NCBI RefSeq assembly: GCF_001877785.1
Contig: NZ_MINN01000085.1
Span: 426,670-490,669, forward strand
Direction: 5' to 3'
Source of the DNA: Rossellomorea aquimaris
GTDB lineage: Bacteria > Bacillota > Bacilli > Bacillales > Bacillaceae_B
DNA: 64,000 nt
Made by a program: the position numbers and the translations under genes. Positions 54,696 to 62,763 of the stretch are shown piece by piece; position 1 is the first letter of the stretch, and the number at the start of each line of letters is the position of its first letter. The notes under the pieces are model-generated. The model saw only the letters and a list, made by a program, of their open reading frames with translations, did no database searches and was not told the DNA's origin.

Positions 54696-55622
54696 ATGAA
54701 AAAATGGATTAGTTCTGTACTCGTTATTCTATTGGTAATTGGAATCGTGCAGCCTGCAATGGCTTCAGATAATAATAAGCAGGAAGAAAGCATCAATGAA
54801 AAATTCGGGGTGCCGATTGTCGTATATGGCGAGACACTGTCCGACCAGCAAAAAAAGACCGTGCAAGATGAGCTCGGGATCGATGAAAATACCGACGTTG
54901 AGGAATTCACTGTAACAGGGGAAGACCTTGTAAAATATATAGAGGGAGAAAATCGAAATGCCCGTATGTTTTCTTCAGCGAAAATCACAAGGCAGGAAAA
55001 AGGCCAGGGGCTGAATGTAGAGATTGTGACTCCGGATCAGATCACAGAAGTGACCGAATCCATGTATGCCAATGCATTATTGACGGCTGGTGTCGAGAAT
55101 GCGGATGTTGAAGTGGCTTCACCTGTCAAAGTGAGCGGTCATTCCGCGCTGACCGGCATTTATAAAGCGTATGACGTAAGCGGGGAAGAGCTCGATTCCG
55201 TACGGATGGAAGTGGCGAACGAGGAGTTGAATGTCGCAACTGAATTAGCGAAGGATGCAGGCATCGATAAAGAAAAGGTCAGTGAACTCCTGACAGAAAT
55301 CAAAAAGGAAATCGCAGAGCAGGATCCGGCCACAAAAGAAGAAGTGGAACAAATCGTTGAAGAAAAGCTGAAGACGATGAACATCGAACTCAATCCTGAA
55401 GACCGTCAGATGTTGATTGATCTGTTTGATAAAATCAGGTCACTTGATATCAACTTCGACAATGTCCAGCAGCAGCTTGAAGATCTGACAAAGGATATTC
55501 AAACGACGATCAAAGATCTTGTGAATGACGAAAGCTTCGGTCAAAAAGTATCCGATTTCTTTACAGGCTTGCTGGATGCGATTGCTGATTTGTTCAGGTC
55601 GATTAAGAATCTATTTTCATAA
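54696..55622 (+). CDS. ypuA: DUF1002 secreted protein (YpuA family)
   Basis: A 308-aa protein with a signal peptide (about 1-23, ending AMAS-D) and a DUF1002 domain with KFGVPIVVYGETLSDQQK and LTAGVENADVEVASPVKVSGHSALTGIYKAYD. The C-terminal third is acidic and helical. Its role is unknown, although B. subtilis YpuA is linked to the cell envelope. A ribosome site AAAGGAGAAT precedes the ATG. Confidence 0.88.
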   Translation: MKKWISSVLVILLVIGIVQPAMASDNNKQEESINEKFGVPIVVYGETLSDQQKKTVQDELGIDENTDVEEFTVTGEDLVKYIEGENRNARMFSSAKITRQEKGQGLNVEIVTPDQITEVTESMYANALLTAGVENADVEVASPVKVSGHSALTGIYKAYDVSGEELDSVRMEVANEELNVATELAKDAGIDKEKVSELLTEIKKEIAEQDPATKEEVEQIVEEKLKTMNIELNPEDRQMLIDLFDKIRSLDINFDNVQQQLEDLTKDIQTTIKDLVNDESFGQKVSDFFTGLLDAIADLFRSIKNLFS

Positions 55623-55810
55623 TTTCTAATTGAGGCTGACCAACCCTCATTACCCAAGAGAAGTATAAATACGGAAATTCTATCAGGAAATTAGAGCAAA
55701 AGGCTTAAGCTCGAATAACTCGAAGAAAATCTAATTGCTCCAACAGCTCAAATAGTTTTAACAACTCAACAATAAAATCTTATAGCCGAATCTTTCGGCA
55801 AAACGAAAGA
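55623..55810. other. Intergenic, nothing recognised
   Basis: AT-rich, no frame with a ribosome site. Confidence 0.5.
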
Positions 55811-55844
55811 AGACCTGTCAACCAACCATGACAGGTCTTTTTTT
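55811..55844 (+). terminator. Terminator downstream of ypuA
   Basis: AGACCTGTCA and TGACAGGTCT form a perfect 10-bp stem, then seven T. Confidence 0.85.
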
Positions 55845-55910
55845 CTGTTGCCTGATCCATAGGCATTTTTAAATTTCGATACATGCAGTGACAATAGACA
55901 GATGTCGGAT

Positions 55911-55924
55911 GGAAAACGTTTTCC
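55911..55924. promoter_or_regulatory. Perfect 14-bp palindrome before the PAS-STAS gene
   Basis: GGAAAACGTTTTCC lies 60 bp before the start codon. It is a plausible operator but does not fit the catabolite-responsive consensus well. Confidence 0.3.
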
Positions 55925-55983
55925 CGTATTTGTTGCGTCCTGCAGTGAATAGCGATATCGTTAGAGGAAAGGAGTGAGCAATT

Positions 55984-56742
55984 GTGAGCGAGGATTTGTC
56001 AGAAATAGATTATCTAAAGGTTATGGAGTATTCACTAGATCCACTTATCATACATACGGATTACCGAATCATGTATGTGAACGATGCTGCAGAAGAATTT
56101 TTTCGAACGGATAAAGAAGGCGTCGTCGGTCAAAGTCCATTGGATATTTTCAGGGATTCCTCAAAGGACGCAATCAGGAAAAGAATTCAATCTGCGTACG
56201 GAAGTCCCGCAGATGTCATTGAAGAGACAATCTATCGAACGGACGGAACGACCGTCGAAGTCGAATTGTACTGTCACCCCCTGATGATAGGGGATACTCA
56301 GGCGATTCAAACATATGTATATGACATCACGGAGAAGAAAGAAAGGGAAAAGAAACAATCGGAAATGGCGGCTGAAATAAATGAATTATCCGCTGTACTG
56401 GTTCCTTTGCTGGACGATATTGCCGTCCTCCCGATCGTCGGGACGATCGATGAAGAGAAAGCCCGCTGGCTGCTCGAAATCATTCCGGCCAAAGTGAGGA
56501 AACAGAACGTGAATCATGTAATCATCGACTTCTCCGGTGTCTATACATTAAATCCATTCGTTACGGATGCCTTATTTAAGATTACAAGTGTGCTGGCCTT
56601 ACTGGGCGTTCGTTCCATCATCACGGGATTACGGCCGGAAATGGTCACGAGTGCTCTAAACCAGAATATCGACCTTTCATTGATGCCCACGCTTGCCACG
56701 GTAAAAGATGCCCTGGCTTATATGCATGTAGATGTTCAGTAA
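55984..56742 (+). CDS. PAS-STAS regulatory protein (RsbR-like)
   Basis: A 252-aa soluble protein: PAS domain (about 10-115), short coiled linker, and C-terminal STAS domain (about 140-250) with VNHVIIDFSGVYTLNPFVTDALFKI and RSIITGLRPEMVTSAL. The STAS part resembles RsbR/RsbS proteins of the stressosome, while the PAS N-terminus could sense a cofactor or redox state. It is an orphan gene with no rsb neighbours. Start GTG 55984 behind AGGAAAGGAGTG. Confidence 0.82.
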   Translation: MSEDLSEIDYLKVMEYSLDPLIIHTDYRIMYVNDAAEEFFRTDKEGVVGQSPLDIFRDSSKDAIRKRIQSAYGSPADVIEETIYRTDGTTVEVELYCHPLMIGDTQAIQTYVYDITEKKEREKKQSEMAAEINELSAVLVPLLDDIAVLPIVGTIDEEKARWLLEIIPAKVRKQNVNHVIIDFSGVYTLNPFVTDALFKITSVLALLGVRSIITGLRPEMVTSALNQNIDLSLMPTLATVKDALAYMHVDVQ

Positions 56743-56751
56743 TAAAATAAC

Positions 56752-56779
56752 GCCCGCAGCGGTCTAAATCGCTGCGGGC
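56752..56779. terminator. Bidirectional terminator
   Basis: GCCCGCAGCG and CGCTGCGGGC flank GTCTAAAT between convergent genes. Confidence 0.82.
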
Positions 56780-56792
56780 AGTACTGCGTGAT

Positions 56793-57062
56793 TTAGTTGG
56801 TTTGGTCAGCAAGCTTGACCAGTACATGAGCCATATGCTCGCGCTCTTCTTTATTGGCCACGTTCCACATCTCATTCAACACTTTCTGCTCCCGGTTCCG
56901 CGGCTCCTCGTGCTCCGCTAAATAGTCTGCAACTCGTTTAGCACCCTTAGAAAGAGCCTCCTCACTAAGACCCAGCTTTTCTCCCCTTTGAACCTGATTT
57001 CCCAGGTAGTTCTTGAAAGAATCGAATTGCTGCAGGATTTCCTCTTTTTTGTCTTCATTCAT
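56793..57062 (-). CDS. DUF3243 family protein
   Basis: An 89-aa helical protein (ILQQFDSFKNYLGNQVQRGEKLGLSEEALSKGAKRVADYLAEHEEPRN) of the DUF3243 family, close in type to B. subtilis YmfJ. The function is unknown. Monocistronic on the minus strand, divergent from the rhodanese pair. Confidence 0.85.
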   Translation of the reverse strand: MNEDKKEEILQQFDSFKNYLGNQVQRGEKLGLSEEALSKGAKRVADYLAEHEEPRNREQKVLNEMWNVANKEEREHMAHVLVKLADQTN

Positions 57063-57261
57063 TTGTGCGGCTGCCCGCTTTGGATCGTGTGCGATAATGA
57101 ATTCCTCCTTTTGTTGTTAGTAGTGTCTTTCCCCTGCAGAATTGAAATAAACAAAGAAGAACACATCCAGATATCCGGGGTGGTGTTATTTGAAGGGGTA
57201 CAGCTAAATACATCCAGATAATGTTTCAACATTCCTTCCTGTCCGTCATCATTATTTTTAA

Positions 57262-57290
57262 TTGACAAAATACCTCCTGGGGTATAAAAT
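57262..57290 (+). promoter_or_regulatory. Promoter with CstR-type operator before the rhodanese pair
   Basis: TTGACA (57262-57267) and TAAAAT/TATAAA near 57283-57290 bracket the palindrome ATACCTCCTGGGGTAT (57270-57285). It matches the ATACC-N6-GGTAT operators of the sulfur operon 8 kb upstream. Confidence 0.75.
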
Positions 57291-57320
57291 GAAAATATAC
57301 TTACTGAGAGAGGTGTTTTA

Positions 57321-57677
57321 ATGGAGTTCATCGGATTGTTGATATTGGCCGGATTGGTTCTTATATATATAAGGCAGATGAAAACAGGTAAAAACGTGAA
57401 ACAGATTTCAACGGTGGATTTGAAGAAACAATTAGGGGACAGGACGAAACAATTTATTGATGTGCGGACTCCGGCAGAATATAAAGGCAGACACATTAAG
57501 GAATTCAGAAATATTCCGCTCAACACCCTGCACAGGAATCTGGACAAGATTTCGAAAGACAAGGAAATAATCGTAATCTGCCAGAGCGGGATGAGAAGCG
57601 CGAAAGCATGCAAGATTTTATCTTCATCAGGCTTTTCGGTCACAAACGTCAGAGGCGGAATGGGCGCCTGGACATAA
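57321..57677 (+). CDS. Membrane-anchored rhodanese domain protein
   Basis: A 118-aa protein with an N-terminal membrane segment (MEFIGLLILAGLVLIYIR, residues 1-18) and a rhodanese domain with catalytic cysteine in CQSGMRSAKA. It resembles B. subtilis YqhL. Anchoring would place sulfur transfer at the membrane. First gene of a two-rhodanese operon under a CstR-like operator. Confidence 0.88.
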   Translation: MEFIGLLILAGLVLIYIRQMKTGKNVKQISTVDLKKQLGDRTKQFIDVRTPAEYKGRHIKEFRNIPLNTLHRNLDKISKDKEIIVICQSGMRSAKACKILSSSGFSVTNVRGGMGAWT

Positions 57678-57704
57678 TGCCAATATACAGAGAGGAAAAT
57701 GACA

Positions 57705-58001
57705 ATGAAACGAATTTCAACGGATGAATTACAACACAAATTCGAAACCGGGGAAGCCCTTGATATAATTGATGTGAGGGAAGCTGTCGAGGTCAGAGCA
57801 GGGAAAATACCCGGTGCCGTGAATATACCCCTCGGTCTTTTGGAATTCAGGATGAATGAACTCGAAAAGGGCAAACAATACTTCATGGTCTGCCAATCCG
57901 GCGGGCGAAGCAGCCAGGCTTACCGCTTTCTCGAATACCAGGGATACGATGTGGTGAACGTGGACGGCGGAATGTCTTCCTGGAATGGAAAGGTACAGTA
58001 G
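57705..58001 (+). CDS. Rhodanese domain protein (YtwF type)
   Basis: A 98-aa single-domain rhodanese with active loop CQSGGRSSQA. ATG 57705 has AGAGG 9 nt upstream; ATG 57699 is also possible and would add two residues. It lies 27 bp after the membrane-anchored rhodanese and is presumably co-transcribed and CstR-controlled. Confidence 0.88.
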   Translation: MKRISTDELQHKFETGEALDIIDVREAVEVRAGKIPGAVNIPLGLLEFRMNELEKGKQYFMVCQSGGRSSQAYRFLEYQGYDVVNVDGGMSSWNGKVQ

Positions 58002-58096
58002 AAAAGGACTTTTATTTAGTCCTTTTTGTTTTCTCCAAGATTAAAAAGGTAATGATAAAAGGGAACTCTTAGTAAGCAGAAATGAGATGATGCACG

Positions 58097-58456
58097 TTGA
58101 AAGAAACAAATGAATCAAAATACATTCAGCAGCATTTAGCGAATGAACGGACGTATCTTGCATGGATCAGAACCTCGATTGCCATACTCGGTATCGGGTT
58201 TTTGACGACAAGCCTTCATAGTACTTCGATTGTAGAAAGTGAATTCCAAGGACTGATCACGGTGCTTATCAGCGGAGTAAGCATTATCGTCGGATTGTTT
58301 CTTATTGTAGGCTCGACGATTAATTATTACCGTGTGCGAAAGCATATAAATACGCAAACATTTACCTCGGCCAGTGCAGTGATCATCTTTTTGTCGGTTA
58401 TCGCTTTGATCATCTTAGTCTTTGTCTTCATGTATCTGTTTTCTTTAAACAGATAG
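58097..58456 (+). CDS. DUF202 (YidH) family membrane protein
   Basis: A 119-aa protein with a cytoplasmic N-terminus (YIQQHLANERTYLAWIRTSIAILGIGF, the DUF202 signature) and three membrane segments. The function is unknown. The start codon is TTG 58097 with a poor ribosome site; the ATG a few bases later is out of frame. Confidence 0.82.
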   Translation: MKETNESKYIQQHLANERTYLAWIRTSIAILGIGFLTTSLHSTSIVESEFQGLITVLISGVSIIVGLFLIVGSTINYYRVRKHINTQTFTSASAVIIFLSVIALIILVFVFMYLFSLNR

Positions 58457-58509
58457 AGGTTCTGTTTTTAAATGCAAAACCTAATTATGGGCTTTTCCAA
58501 AGATGAGGC

Positions 58510-58745
58510 CAGGTTAAAATAAACTTCCTCAATAAGGGGAGAAATTCCCCTTATTGAGGAATTAGCACGAAATATGGAGTAAATAAGGGGAATTATTACT
58601 CCTATTTACTCCAAAAGCATGTAAAGAGCCCATTTACCTTGACTTAACGGAAAAAATTCCCCTTATATCCCCCGAACCTACCCAGATTGTGCAGGATAGC
58701 AGGAAAAACTCCCCTTATTATAAAAATAAGAGATTACTCACAATT
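58510..58745 (+). repeat. AAGGGGAATTATTCCCC-type palindromic repeat units
   Basis: AATAAGGGGAGAAATTCCCCTTATT, then AATAAGGGGAATTATTACTCC, AAAATTCCCCTTATA and ACTCCCCTTATTATAA occur in 230 bp. Each unit is a small inverted repeat of the AAGGGGA/TCCCCTT type also seen at 43610-43800. The 58457-58970 gap contains no gene. Confidence 0.7.
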
Positions 58746-58856
58746 GAAGGAAATGTCTGCTTCATCTATCTGCCTCTCAAAAATCAACATCCCCCTTTTG
58801 CAGCACACCATTTGGTATTACAATCAGCATGCGGACTTCAACGTATGACCCCATAT

Positions 58857-58884
58857 TAAAACGGGATCGAAACCCGATTTTTTT
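58857..58884. terminator. Hairpin terminator between DUF202 and the convergent small gene
   Basis: CGGGATCGAAACCCG with flanking AAAA and TTTTTTT. Confidence 0.65.
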
Positions 58885-58970
58885 ATATCAACAAAAAGAA
58901 GCAGTCTCATTCAGTTACGAATAGGACTGCTAATTTGGCGGAGAGAATTAATGGATTCCCACCTGTTTAT

Positions 58971-59237
58971 TTATTGGTTATCCTGCTTCTTTTCATTGTA
59001 GTATTGAACTGATGTCATGGCGCCTTCGCTGACCATTGAGTTGTCTTCGATGTTTTGTGGATCGGGGTTGCCGCCTTTGTCCACCGGCAGGTCCTCAGAT
59101 CTGCGTTTTTTGATCTTCGTCATCAAGCCTTCTTTCATATTGTGCAGCTGGTTTCTGTTTTCCTTTGAAGAAAGCAGCCATCCTAATGAACCTGCTGTTA
59201 CAGTAGCTCCGACTAATAATGTTTTATTTACTTTCAT
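58971..59237 (-). CDS. Small membrane-anchored protein of unknown function
   Basis: An 88-aa protein with an N-terminal hydrophobic segment (KTLLVGATVTAGSLGWLL, about 5-22) followed by a hydrophilic Lys/Glu/Gln tail (RNQLHNMKEGLMTKIKKRRSED...). The layout resembles YtxH-type proteins, but I cannot confirm the family. AGGAGGAGAAC precedes the ATG at 59237; an upstream in-frame ATG is not supported by a ribosome site. Confidence 0.7.
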   Translation of the reverse strand: MKVNKTLLVGATVTAGSLGWLLSSKENRNQLHNMKEGLMTKIKKRRSEDLPVDKGGNPDPQNIEDNSMVSEGAMTSVQYYNEKKQDNQ

Positions 59238-59452
59238 GAATGTTCTCCTCCTAAAGCCTTTTGTCTTGTGTTTGGTTTTGTTATTCCCCTCAAGCCTCCT
59301 TTTAAACATAATGGAACATCCAATAACTAGCAATGCATCCGGAAGGCTCATTCGTAAGAGCGATTATTCAAAAGAAAAAAATCCGGCCTCATAACATTTC
59401 TAATTAATGGAATAATATCACCATGACATTTAGTAGCGAAAGGGTGATATTC

Positions 59453-59596
59453 ATGAGAAAAAAAGTGACAGGCAAGCAATTGTCAGCCATCATTTACATA
59501 TGCGGTGCCATGATGACCGTTATCGCGTTTGCCGTTTCCATTATCCAAACGAATACGATCATTAAAGCGATAAAGAAGTACAGTCCGTATAGTTGA
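59453..59596 (+). CDS. Small single-span membrane protein, 47 aa
   Basis: The frame has a basic start (MRKKVTGK), one hydrophobic span (AIIYICGAMMTVIAFAVSII) and a basic end (IIKAIKKYSPYS). AAAGGGTGA precedes the ATG by 6 nt. No family recognised; similar one-span peptides are common in Bacillus. It lies upstream of the PfpI-family gene on the same strand. Confidence 0.6.
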   Translation: MRKKVTGKQLSAIIYICGAMMTVIAFAVSIIQTNTIIKAIKKYSPYS

Positions 59597-59658
59597 AGTG
59601 CTTATGGTTGCAAAGAACAGGATTTATCAGCACAATGAAGGCATAGGAGGGATGAAGG

Positions 59659-60180
59659 ATGAAACTGAAAGGGAAGAAGATCTTACAGCTTGTAAGCGCG
59701 GATTTTGAAGACCTGGAATTATGGTATCCCGTTCTCCGTTTAAGGGAGGAAGGGGCTGAAGTCCATATCGCAGGGGAAAAGTCAGATGAGGAATACATAG
59801 GGAAATACGGCGTTCCGATCGTCAGCGACCTCACGTTCGGGGATGTGAACCCTGAAGATTATGACGCGATACTGGTTCCCGGCGGATGGTCTCCTGATAA
59901 ACTCCGGAGATACCCGGAGGTCCTTGATATGGTAAAAGCGATGGATTCAAAGAAAAAGCCGATCGGACAGATTTGTCATGCCGGCTGGGTATTGATTTCT
60001 GCCAAGATTCTGGAGGGCGTAAAAGTCACCAGTACCCCGGGCATCAAAGATGACATGGAAAATGCCGGTGCCACATGGGTGAATGAACCGGTCGTAGTGG
60101 ACGGCCACATCATCTCGAGCCGCCGGCCGCCTGATCTGCCGGATTATATGAGGGAATTTATAAAGGTCATGGCTGAATAA
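59659..60180 (+). CDS. DJ-1/PfpI family protein (YfkM/PfpI type)
   Basis: A 173-aa class I glutamine amidotransferase-like protein with the nucleophile elbow GQICHAGW (Cys about 107) and the acid in VPGGWSPDKLRR. Members are described as cysteine peptidases or glyoxalase/deglycase stress proteins. GGAGGGATGAAGG lies just before the ATG. Confidence 0.9.
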   Translation: MKLKGKKILQLVSADFEDLELWYPVLRLREEGAEVHIAGEKSDEEYIGKYGVPIVSDLTFGDVNPEDYDAILVPGGWSPDKLRRYPEVLDMVKAMDSKKKPIGQICHAGWVLISAKILEGVKVTSTPGIKDDMENAGATWVNEPVVVDGHIISSRRPPDLPDYMREFIKVMAE

Positions 60181-60182
60181 AA

Positions 60183-60246
60183 AAGAGAAGAAGTCATCCG
60201 GTAAAGGAAGAAGTCATCCGGTAAAGAAGGATGACTTCTTCTCTTG
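60183..60246 (+). terminator. Terminator with a tandemly duplicated left arm
   Basis: GAAGAAGTCATCCGGTAAAG occurs twice in a row (60187-60206 and 60207-60226), and GGATGACTTCTTCTCTT follows. Either left copy can pair with the right arm, so two alternative hairpins are possible. Confidence 0.7.
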
Positions 60247-60251
60247 ATTAG

Positions 60252-60548
60252 CTATTTTTTATTTCGCTTCCTCTTATCCCCGTCCCTCACTCTTCTGACA
60301 AACGTCTGTTTGAACGATTGATGAGTCGTAATCGCCGCCCCGGTGCAGATGAACCCATTTGCAATGCCGTTGAAATCCAATCCAAGTGTCGAGGTGCTCG
60401 CTGCCACACCAGCGGCCAGCAGGATCCAGATGATGAGCCAGTCGGGAATATGCGGTGTTTTTTTTAATGCAAAACCTAATACCCATAAAGCCGGCACGAG
60501 AATCGTCAATTGAGGATGAATGGTGATGCCGCTCAGTAAATCAGTCAA
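60252..60548 (-). CDS. Phage-type holin family protein, orphan
   Basis: A 98-aa protein with two hydrophobic segments (LTILVPALWVLGFALKK and WLIIWILLAAGVAAS), then FNGIANGFICTGAAITTHQSFKQT and a strongly basic tail (RDGDKRKRNKK). This matches small phage holins (Phage_holin_5-like, as far as I recall). No endolysin, portal or tail genes are nearby, so it is an isolated domesticated or relic holin. Confidence 0.75.
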   Translation of the reverse strand: MTDLLSGITIHPQLTILVPALWVLGFALKKTPHIPDWLIIWILLAAGVAASTSTLGLDFNGIANGFICTGAAITTHQSFKQTFVRRVRDGDKRKRNKK

Positions 60549-60716
60549 TTGCAGCCCTCCTTTTGAATAAGCCTGCTACTATTCTATTCCTTCCACTTGG
60601 AGGTTCATGACTGATTGGACAACATTTTTCAGGACAGACAGTTTAATGTTAAAAGTGACAACGGAAACCTTCAATGATAAAATATGAATGACTTTAAAGA
60701 GTAGGAGTTGTTTTAA

Positions 60717-61154
60717 ATGGCGAAAAAAGGATACATACAATTTCAAACAGGTGAAAAGGTAGAATTCGATCTTTTCCCGAATGAAGCACCAGGTACTGTT
60801 GAAAACTTTGAAAAACTGGCTAAAGAAGGATTCTATGACGGTTTGACTTTCCACCGTGTCATCCCTGGGTTCGTAAGTCAGGGAGGCTGCCCGAATGGAA
60901 ACGGGATGGGCGGCCCGGGCTACACAATCAAATGTGAAACAGAAGGAAACCCGCACAAGCACGAGGAAGGTTCCCTTTCCATGGCACATGCAGGCAAAGA
61001 TACAGGCGGAAGCCAATTCTTCATCGTTCATGAGCCTCAGCCGCACCTGAACGGTGTTCATACCGTTTTTGGAAAAGTAACTTCTGGCATTGATACCGTG
61101 AAATCAATGAGAAATGGCGATGTAATGGAGAAAGTCGAAGTATTCGACGCATAA
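60717..61154 (+). CDS. ppiB: Peptidyl-prolyl cis-trans isomerase B (cyclophilin)
   Basis: A 145-aa cytoplasmic cyclophilin with the catalytic-site pattern [41 protein letters not shown] 60717 follows AGGAGTTGT. Usual length for Bacillus PpiB. Monocistronic. Confidence 0.96.
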   Translation: MAKKGYIQFQTGEKVEFDLFPNEAPGTVENFEKLAKEGFYDGLTFHRVIPGFVSQGGCPNGNGMGGPGYTIKCETEGNPHKHEEGSLSMAHAGKDTGGSQFFIVHEPQPHLNGVHTVFGKVTSGIDTVKSMRNGDVMEKVEVFDA

Positions 61155-61197
61155 TCATTTCCCTGAGATTTAACGGTTGAAATTCACCGGTAAATGA

Positions 61198-61213
61198 TAT
61201 ACTATATAGTATA
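61198..61213. promoter_or_regulatory. Perfect 16-bp palindrome upstream of structured RNA
   Basis: TATACTATATAGTATA overlaps sequence resembling a -10 region. It lies 26 bp before the predicted closing stem of the RNA at 61240 and may be its promoter or an operator. Confidence 0.4.
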
Positions 61214-61239
61214 CAAGCTGCGTTGTACGTAATCATAAC

Positions 61240-61442
61240 GAAGTTTTAACCTTTAAACTGTAACAGGGAGTTTTATATCGAAGCCGGAATGTCAAGCCTC
61301 CGCGATAGAGGACGACAGGAAATCTTCTGCAAACACCCACTTTGAGGAGTGGTGGTTTAAAACTTTCTTATCCAACATTACGGCAAATGTGGCTCTAATT
61401 TTTTAACACCAGGCCAGTTCTCTTAGAGAGCTGGCCTTTTCT
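61240..61442 (+). ncRNA. Structured RNA candidate with terminator, class unknown
   Basis: GAAGTTTTAACC (61240-61251) pairs with GGTTTAAAACTTTC (61354-61367) as a long-range closing stem. Inside, AAACACCCACT...AGTGGTGGTTT forms a local hairpin that shares bases with that closing stem, so the two are partly exclusive. A terminator (AGGCCAGTTCTC / GAGAGCTGGCCT, 61411-61438) follows with TTTT. It does not match the riboswitch cores I know. It is either a leader of the gene at 61502 or an independent small RNA. Confidence 0.5.
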
Positions 61443-61501
61443 CTTGTATATTTTAAAAGTGCGAATTTTTTGAAAGGTGTATTATTGAAAGGGGACTTAT
61501 C

Positions 61502-61933
61502 ATGAATGATACGTTTGAATGGTTTCTTGAAGAATTCCTGGGTGCATGGAAGAAGTCATCGATCACGGAGATGGAAAGGTTCATATCGCCGGATTACCAA
61601 GCCAGGGAAATATCTAATGGGGAAAGGTTCGATTTTGGCTATGAAGAATCGATAAATGGGTGGAAGCAGGGGTTTCAATTTGTTAATGAGAACGAAGCCC
61701 GGTGGGATATCAACCAACTTTTCACTCTCCCTCTAAAGGAAGATGAAGTGATGGCCGTTTTAGCGGCAACGATCATCATAAAGGGAAAAACGATGGAAAC
61801 AGCGAATGTATTCTTTAACACATTCAAAAATATAGAAGGTTCAGGATGGAAGCTGGTAAGAAGCTACATAGAATCAGGTGTTCCTGTTGAGAATGTCCAT
61901 GAAATGGCTTTAAAAAAGAAAGGGTTGTCGTGA
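61502..61933 (+). CDS. NTF2-like (SnoaL/DUF4440-type) protein
   Basis: A 143-aa protein with an NTF2-like cone fold pattern (FLEEFLGAWKKSSITEMERFISPDYQAREISNGERFDFGYEESINGWKQGFQ...). Members bind small hydrophobic ligands or act as isomerases; the substrate is not known. ATG 61502 follows AAAGGGGAC. It overlaps the next NTF2-like gene and forms a small cluster with it. Confidence 0.72.
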   Translation: MNDTFEWFLEEFLGAWKKSSITEMERFISPDYQAREISNGERFDFGYEESINGWKQGFQFVNENEARWDINQLFTLPLKEDEVMAVLAATIIIKGKTMETANVFFNTFKNIEGSGWKLVRSYIESGVPVENVHEMALKKKGLS

Positions 61934-62310
61934 TGAATAAGAGTTCGCGAAAAGAGAAAGCAGTGTCATTTCTGCAGATGGCGGCTGCGGGGGATGTCCG
62001 GGAAGCTTTCGAACGGTTTACAAGCAGTGAATTCCTTCACCATAATCCTTATTTCCGAGGAGATGCGGAATCCATCATGCAGGCGATGGAAGAGAATGCC
62101 CGGAAGAATCCTGAAAAGATGTTCGAGTTCAAATTTGTGTTGGAGGACGGAGATTTCATAGCGGTTCATTCGCACGTAAAGCAGCATCCAGGAGACCTTG
62201 GTGCCGTTGTTGTTCATATGTTCCGTTTTCAGGATGAGAGGATCGTGGAGATGTGGGATGTCGGACAGCCGGTCCCGAGCGAATCACCGAATGAGAATGG
62301 AGTCTTTTAA
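61933..62310 (+). CDS. SnoaL-like NTF2-fold protein
   Basis: A 125-aa protein of the SnoaL-like group (MAAAGDVREAFERFTSSEFLHHNPYFRGDAESIMQAMEENARKNP, HSHVKQHPGDLGAVVVHMFRFQDERIVEMWDV). It begins at ATG 61933 (or GTG 61930), overlapping the stop of the preceding NTF2-like gene, so translation is coupled. No catalytic role is established for this subgroup. Confidence 0.8.
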   Translation: MNKSSRKEKAVSFLQMAAAGDVREAFERFTSSEFLHHNPYFRGDAESIMQAMEENARKNPEKMFEFKFVLEDGDFIAVHSHVKQHPGDLGAVVVHMFRFQDERIVEMWDVGQPVPSESPNENGVF

Positions 62311-62336
62311 GCTTGGAAAAGAATGGGGGGACAAGT

Positions 62337-62738
62337 GTGCCTATAGAGTATCTGAGCTTCAAAGAGAGACGGATCAACCCTGATGATCTGATGAGACTAT
62401 ATAGACAAGCAGGCTGGTGGGAGGAAAGAGAAGAGACAGCTATAGAGAAGGTACTGAACAGCGGTGATGCAGTTGGTGCATGGGATGGCAATGATCTTGT
62501 TGGATTTGCAAGGGCAGTGAGTGACGGTGAGTTCAGGGCTTATATTGAAGATGTTGTGATCGATAAGGAATATTGGAATACTGGTACCGGCACTTTGGTG
62601 GTCTCAAGATTGCTGGATGAGCTTGCCCACATTGATGTCATCAGTTTATTTTGTGAGAAAGAATTGATTCCCTTTTACGAAAAAAACAACTTCAAAATGA
62701 GCAGCAGTCAACATGTTCTGCACCGCAAGAAAAGGTAA
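62337..62738 (+). CDS. GNAT family N-acetyltransferase
   Basis: A 133-aa GCN5-related acetyltransferase (GAWDGNDLVGFARAVSDGEFRAYIEDVVIDKEYWNTGTGTLVVSRLL, with the acetyl-CoA loop altered to NTGTGTLV, and FYEKNNFKM near the end). The start is GTG 62337 behind GGGGGG; an upstream TTG at 62313 lies within the same frame but lacks a ribosome site. Confidence 0.85.
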   Translation: MPIEYLSFKERRINPDDLMRLYRQAGWWEEREETAIEKVLNSGDAVGAWDGNDLVGFARAVSDGEFRAYIEDVVIDKEYWNTGTGTLVVSRLLDELAHIDVISLFCEKELIPFYEKNNFKMSSSQHVLHRKKR

Positions 62739-62763
62739 TGGACGGAGTAAGGGGGGAAGGGAA

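Noticed and set aside
55911..55924. Catabolite-responsive element
   Set aside because: The palindrome GGAAAACGTTTTCC lacks the TG...CA outer bases of the CcpA site.
60252..60548. Prophage region
   Set aside because: Only a single holin-like gene is present; no integrase, structural, lysin or attachment sites were seen.
61240..61442. 6S RNA
   Set aside because: Size and a closing stem would fit, but I cannot match the sequence to known Bacillus 6S RNAs by eye, so the class is left open.
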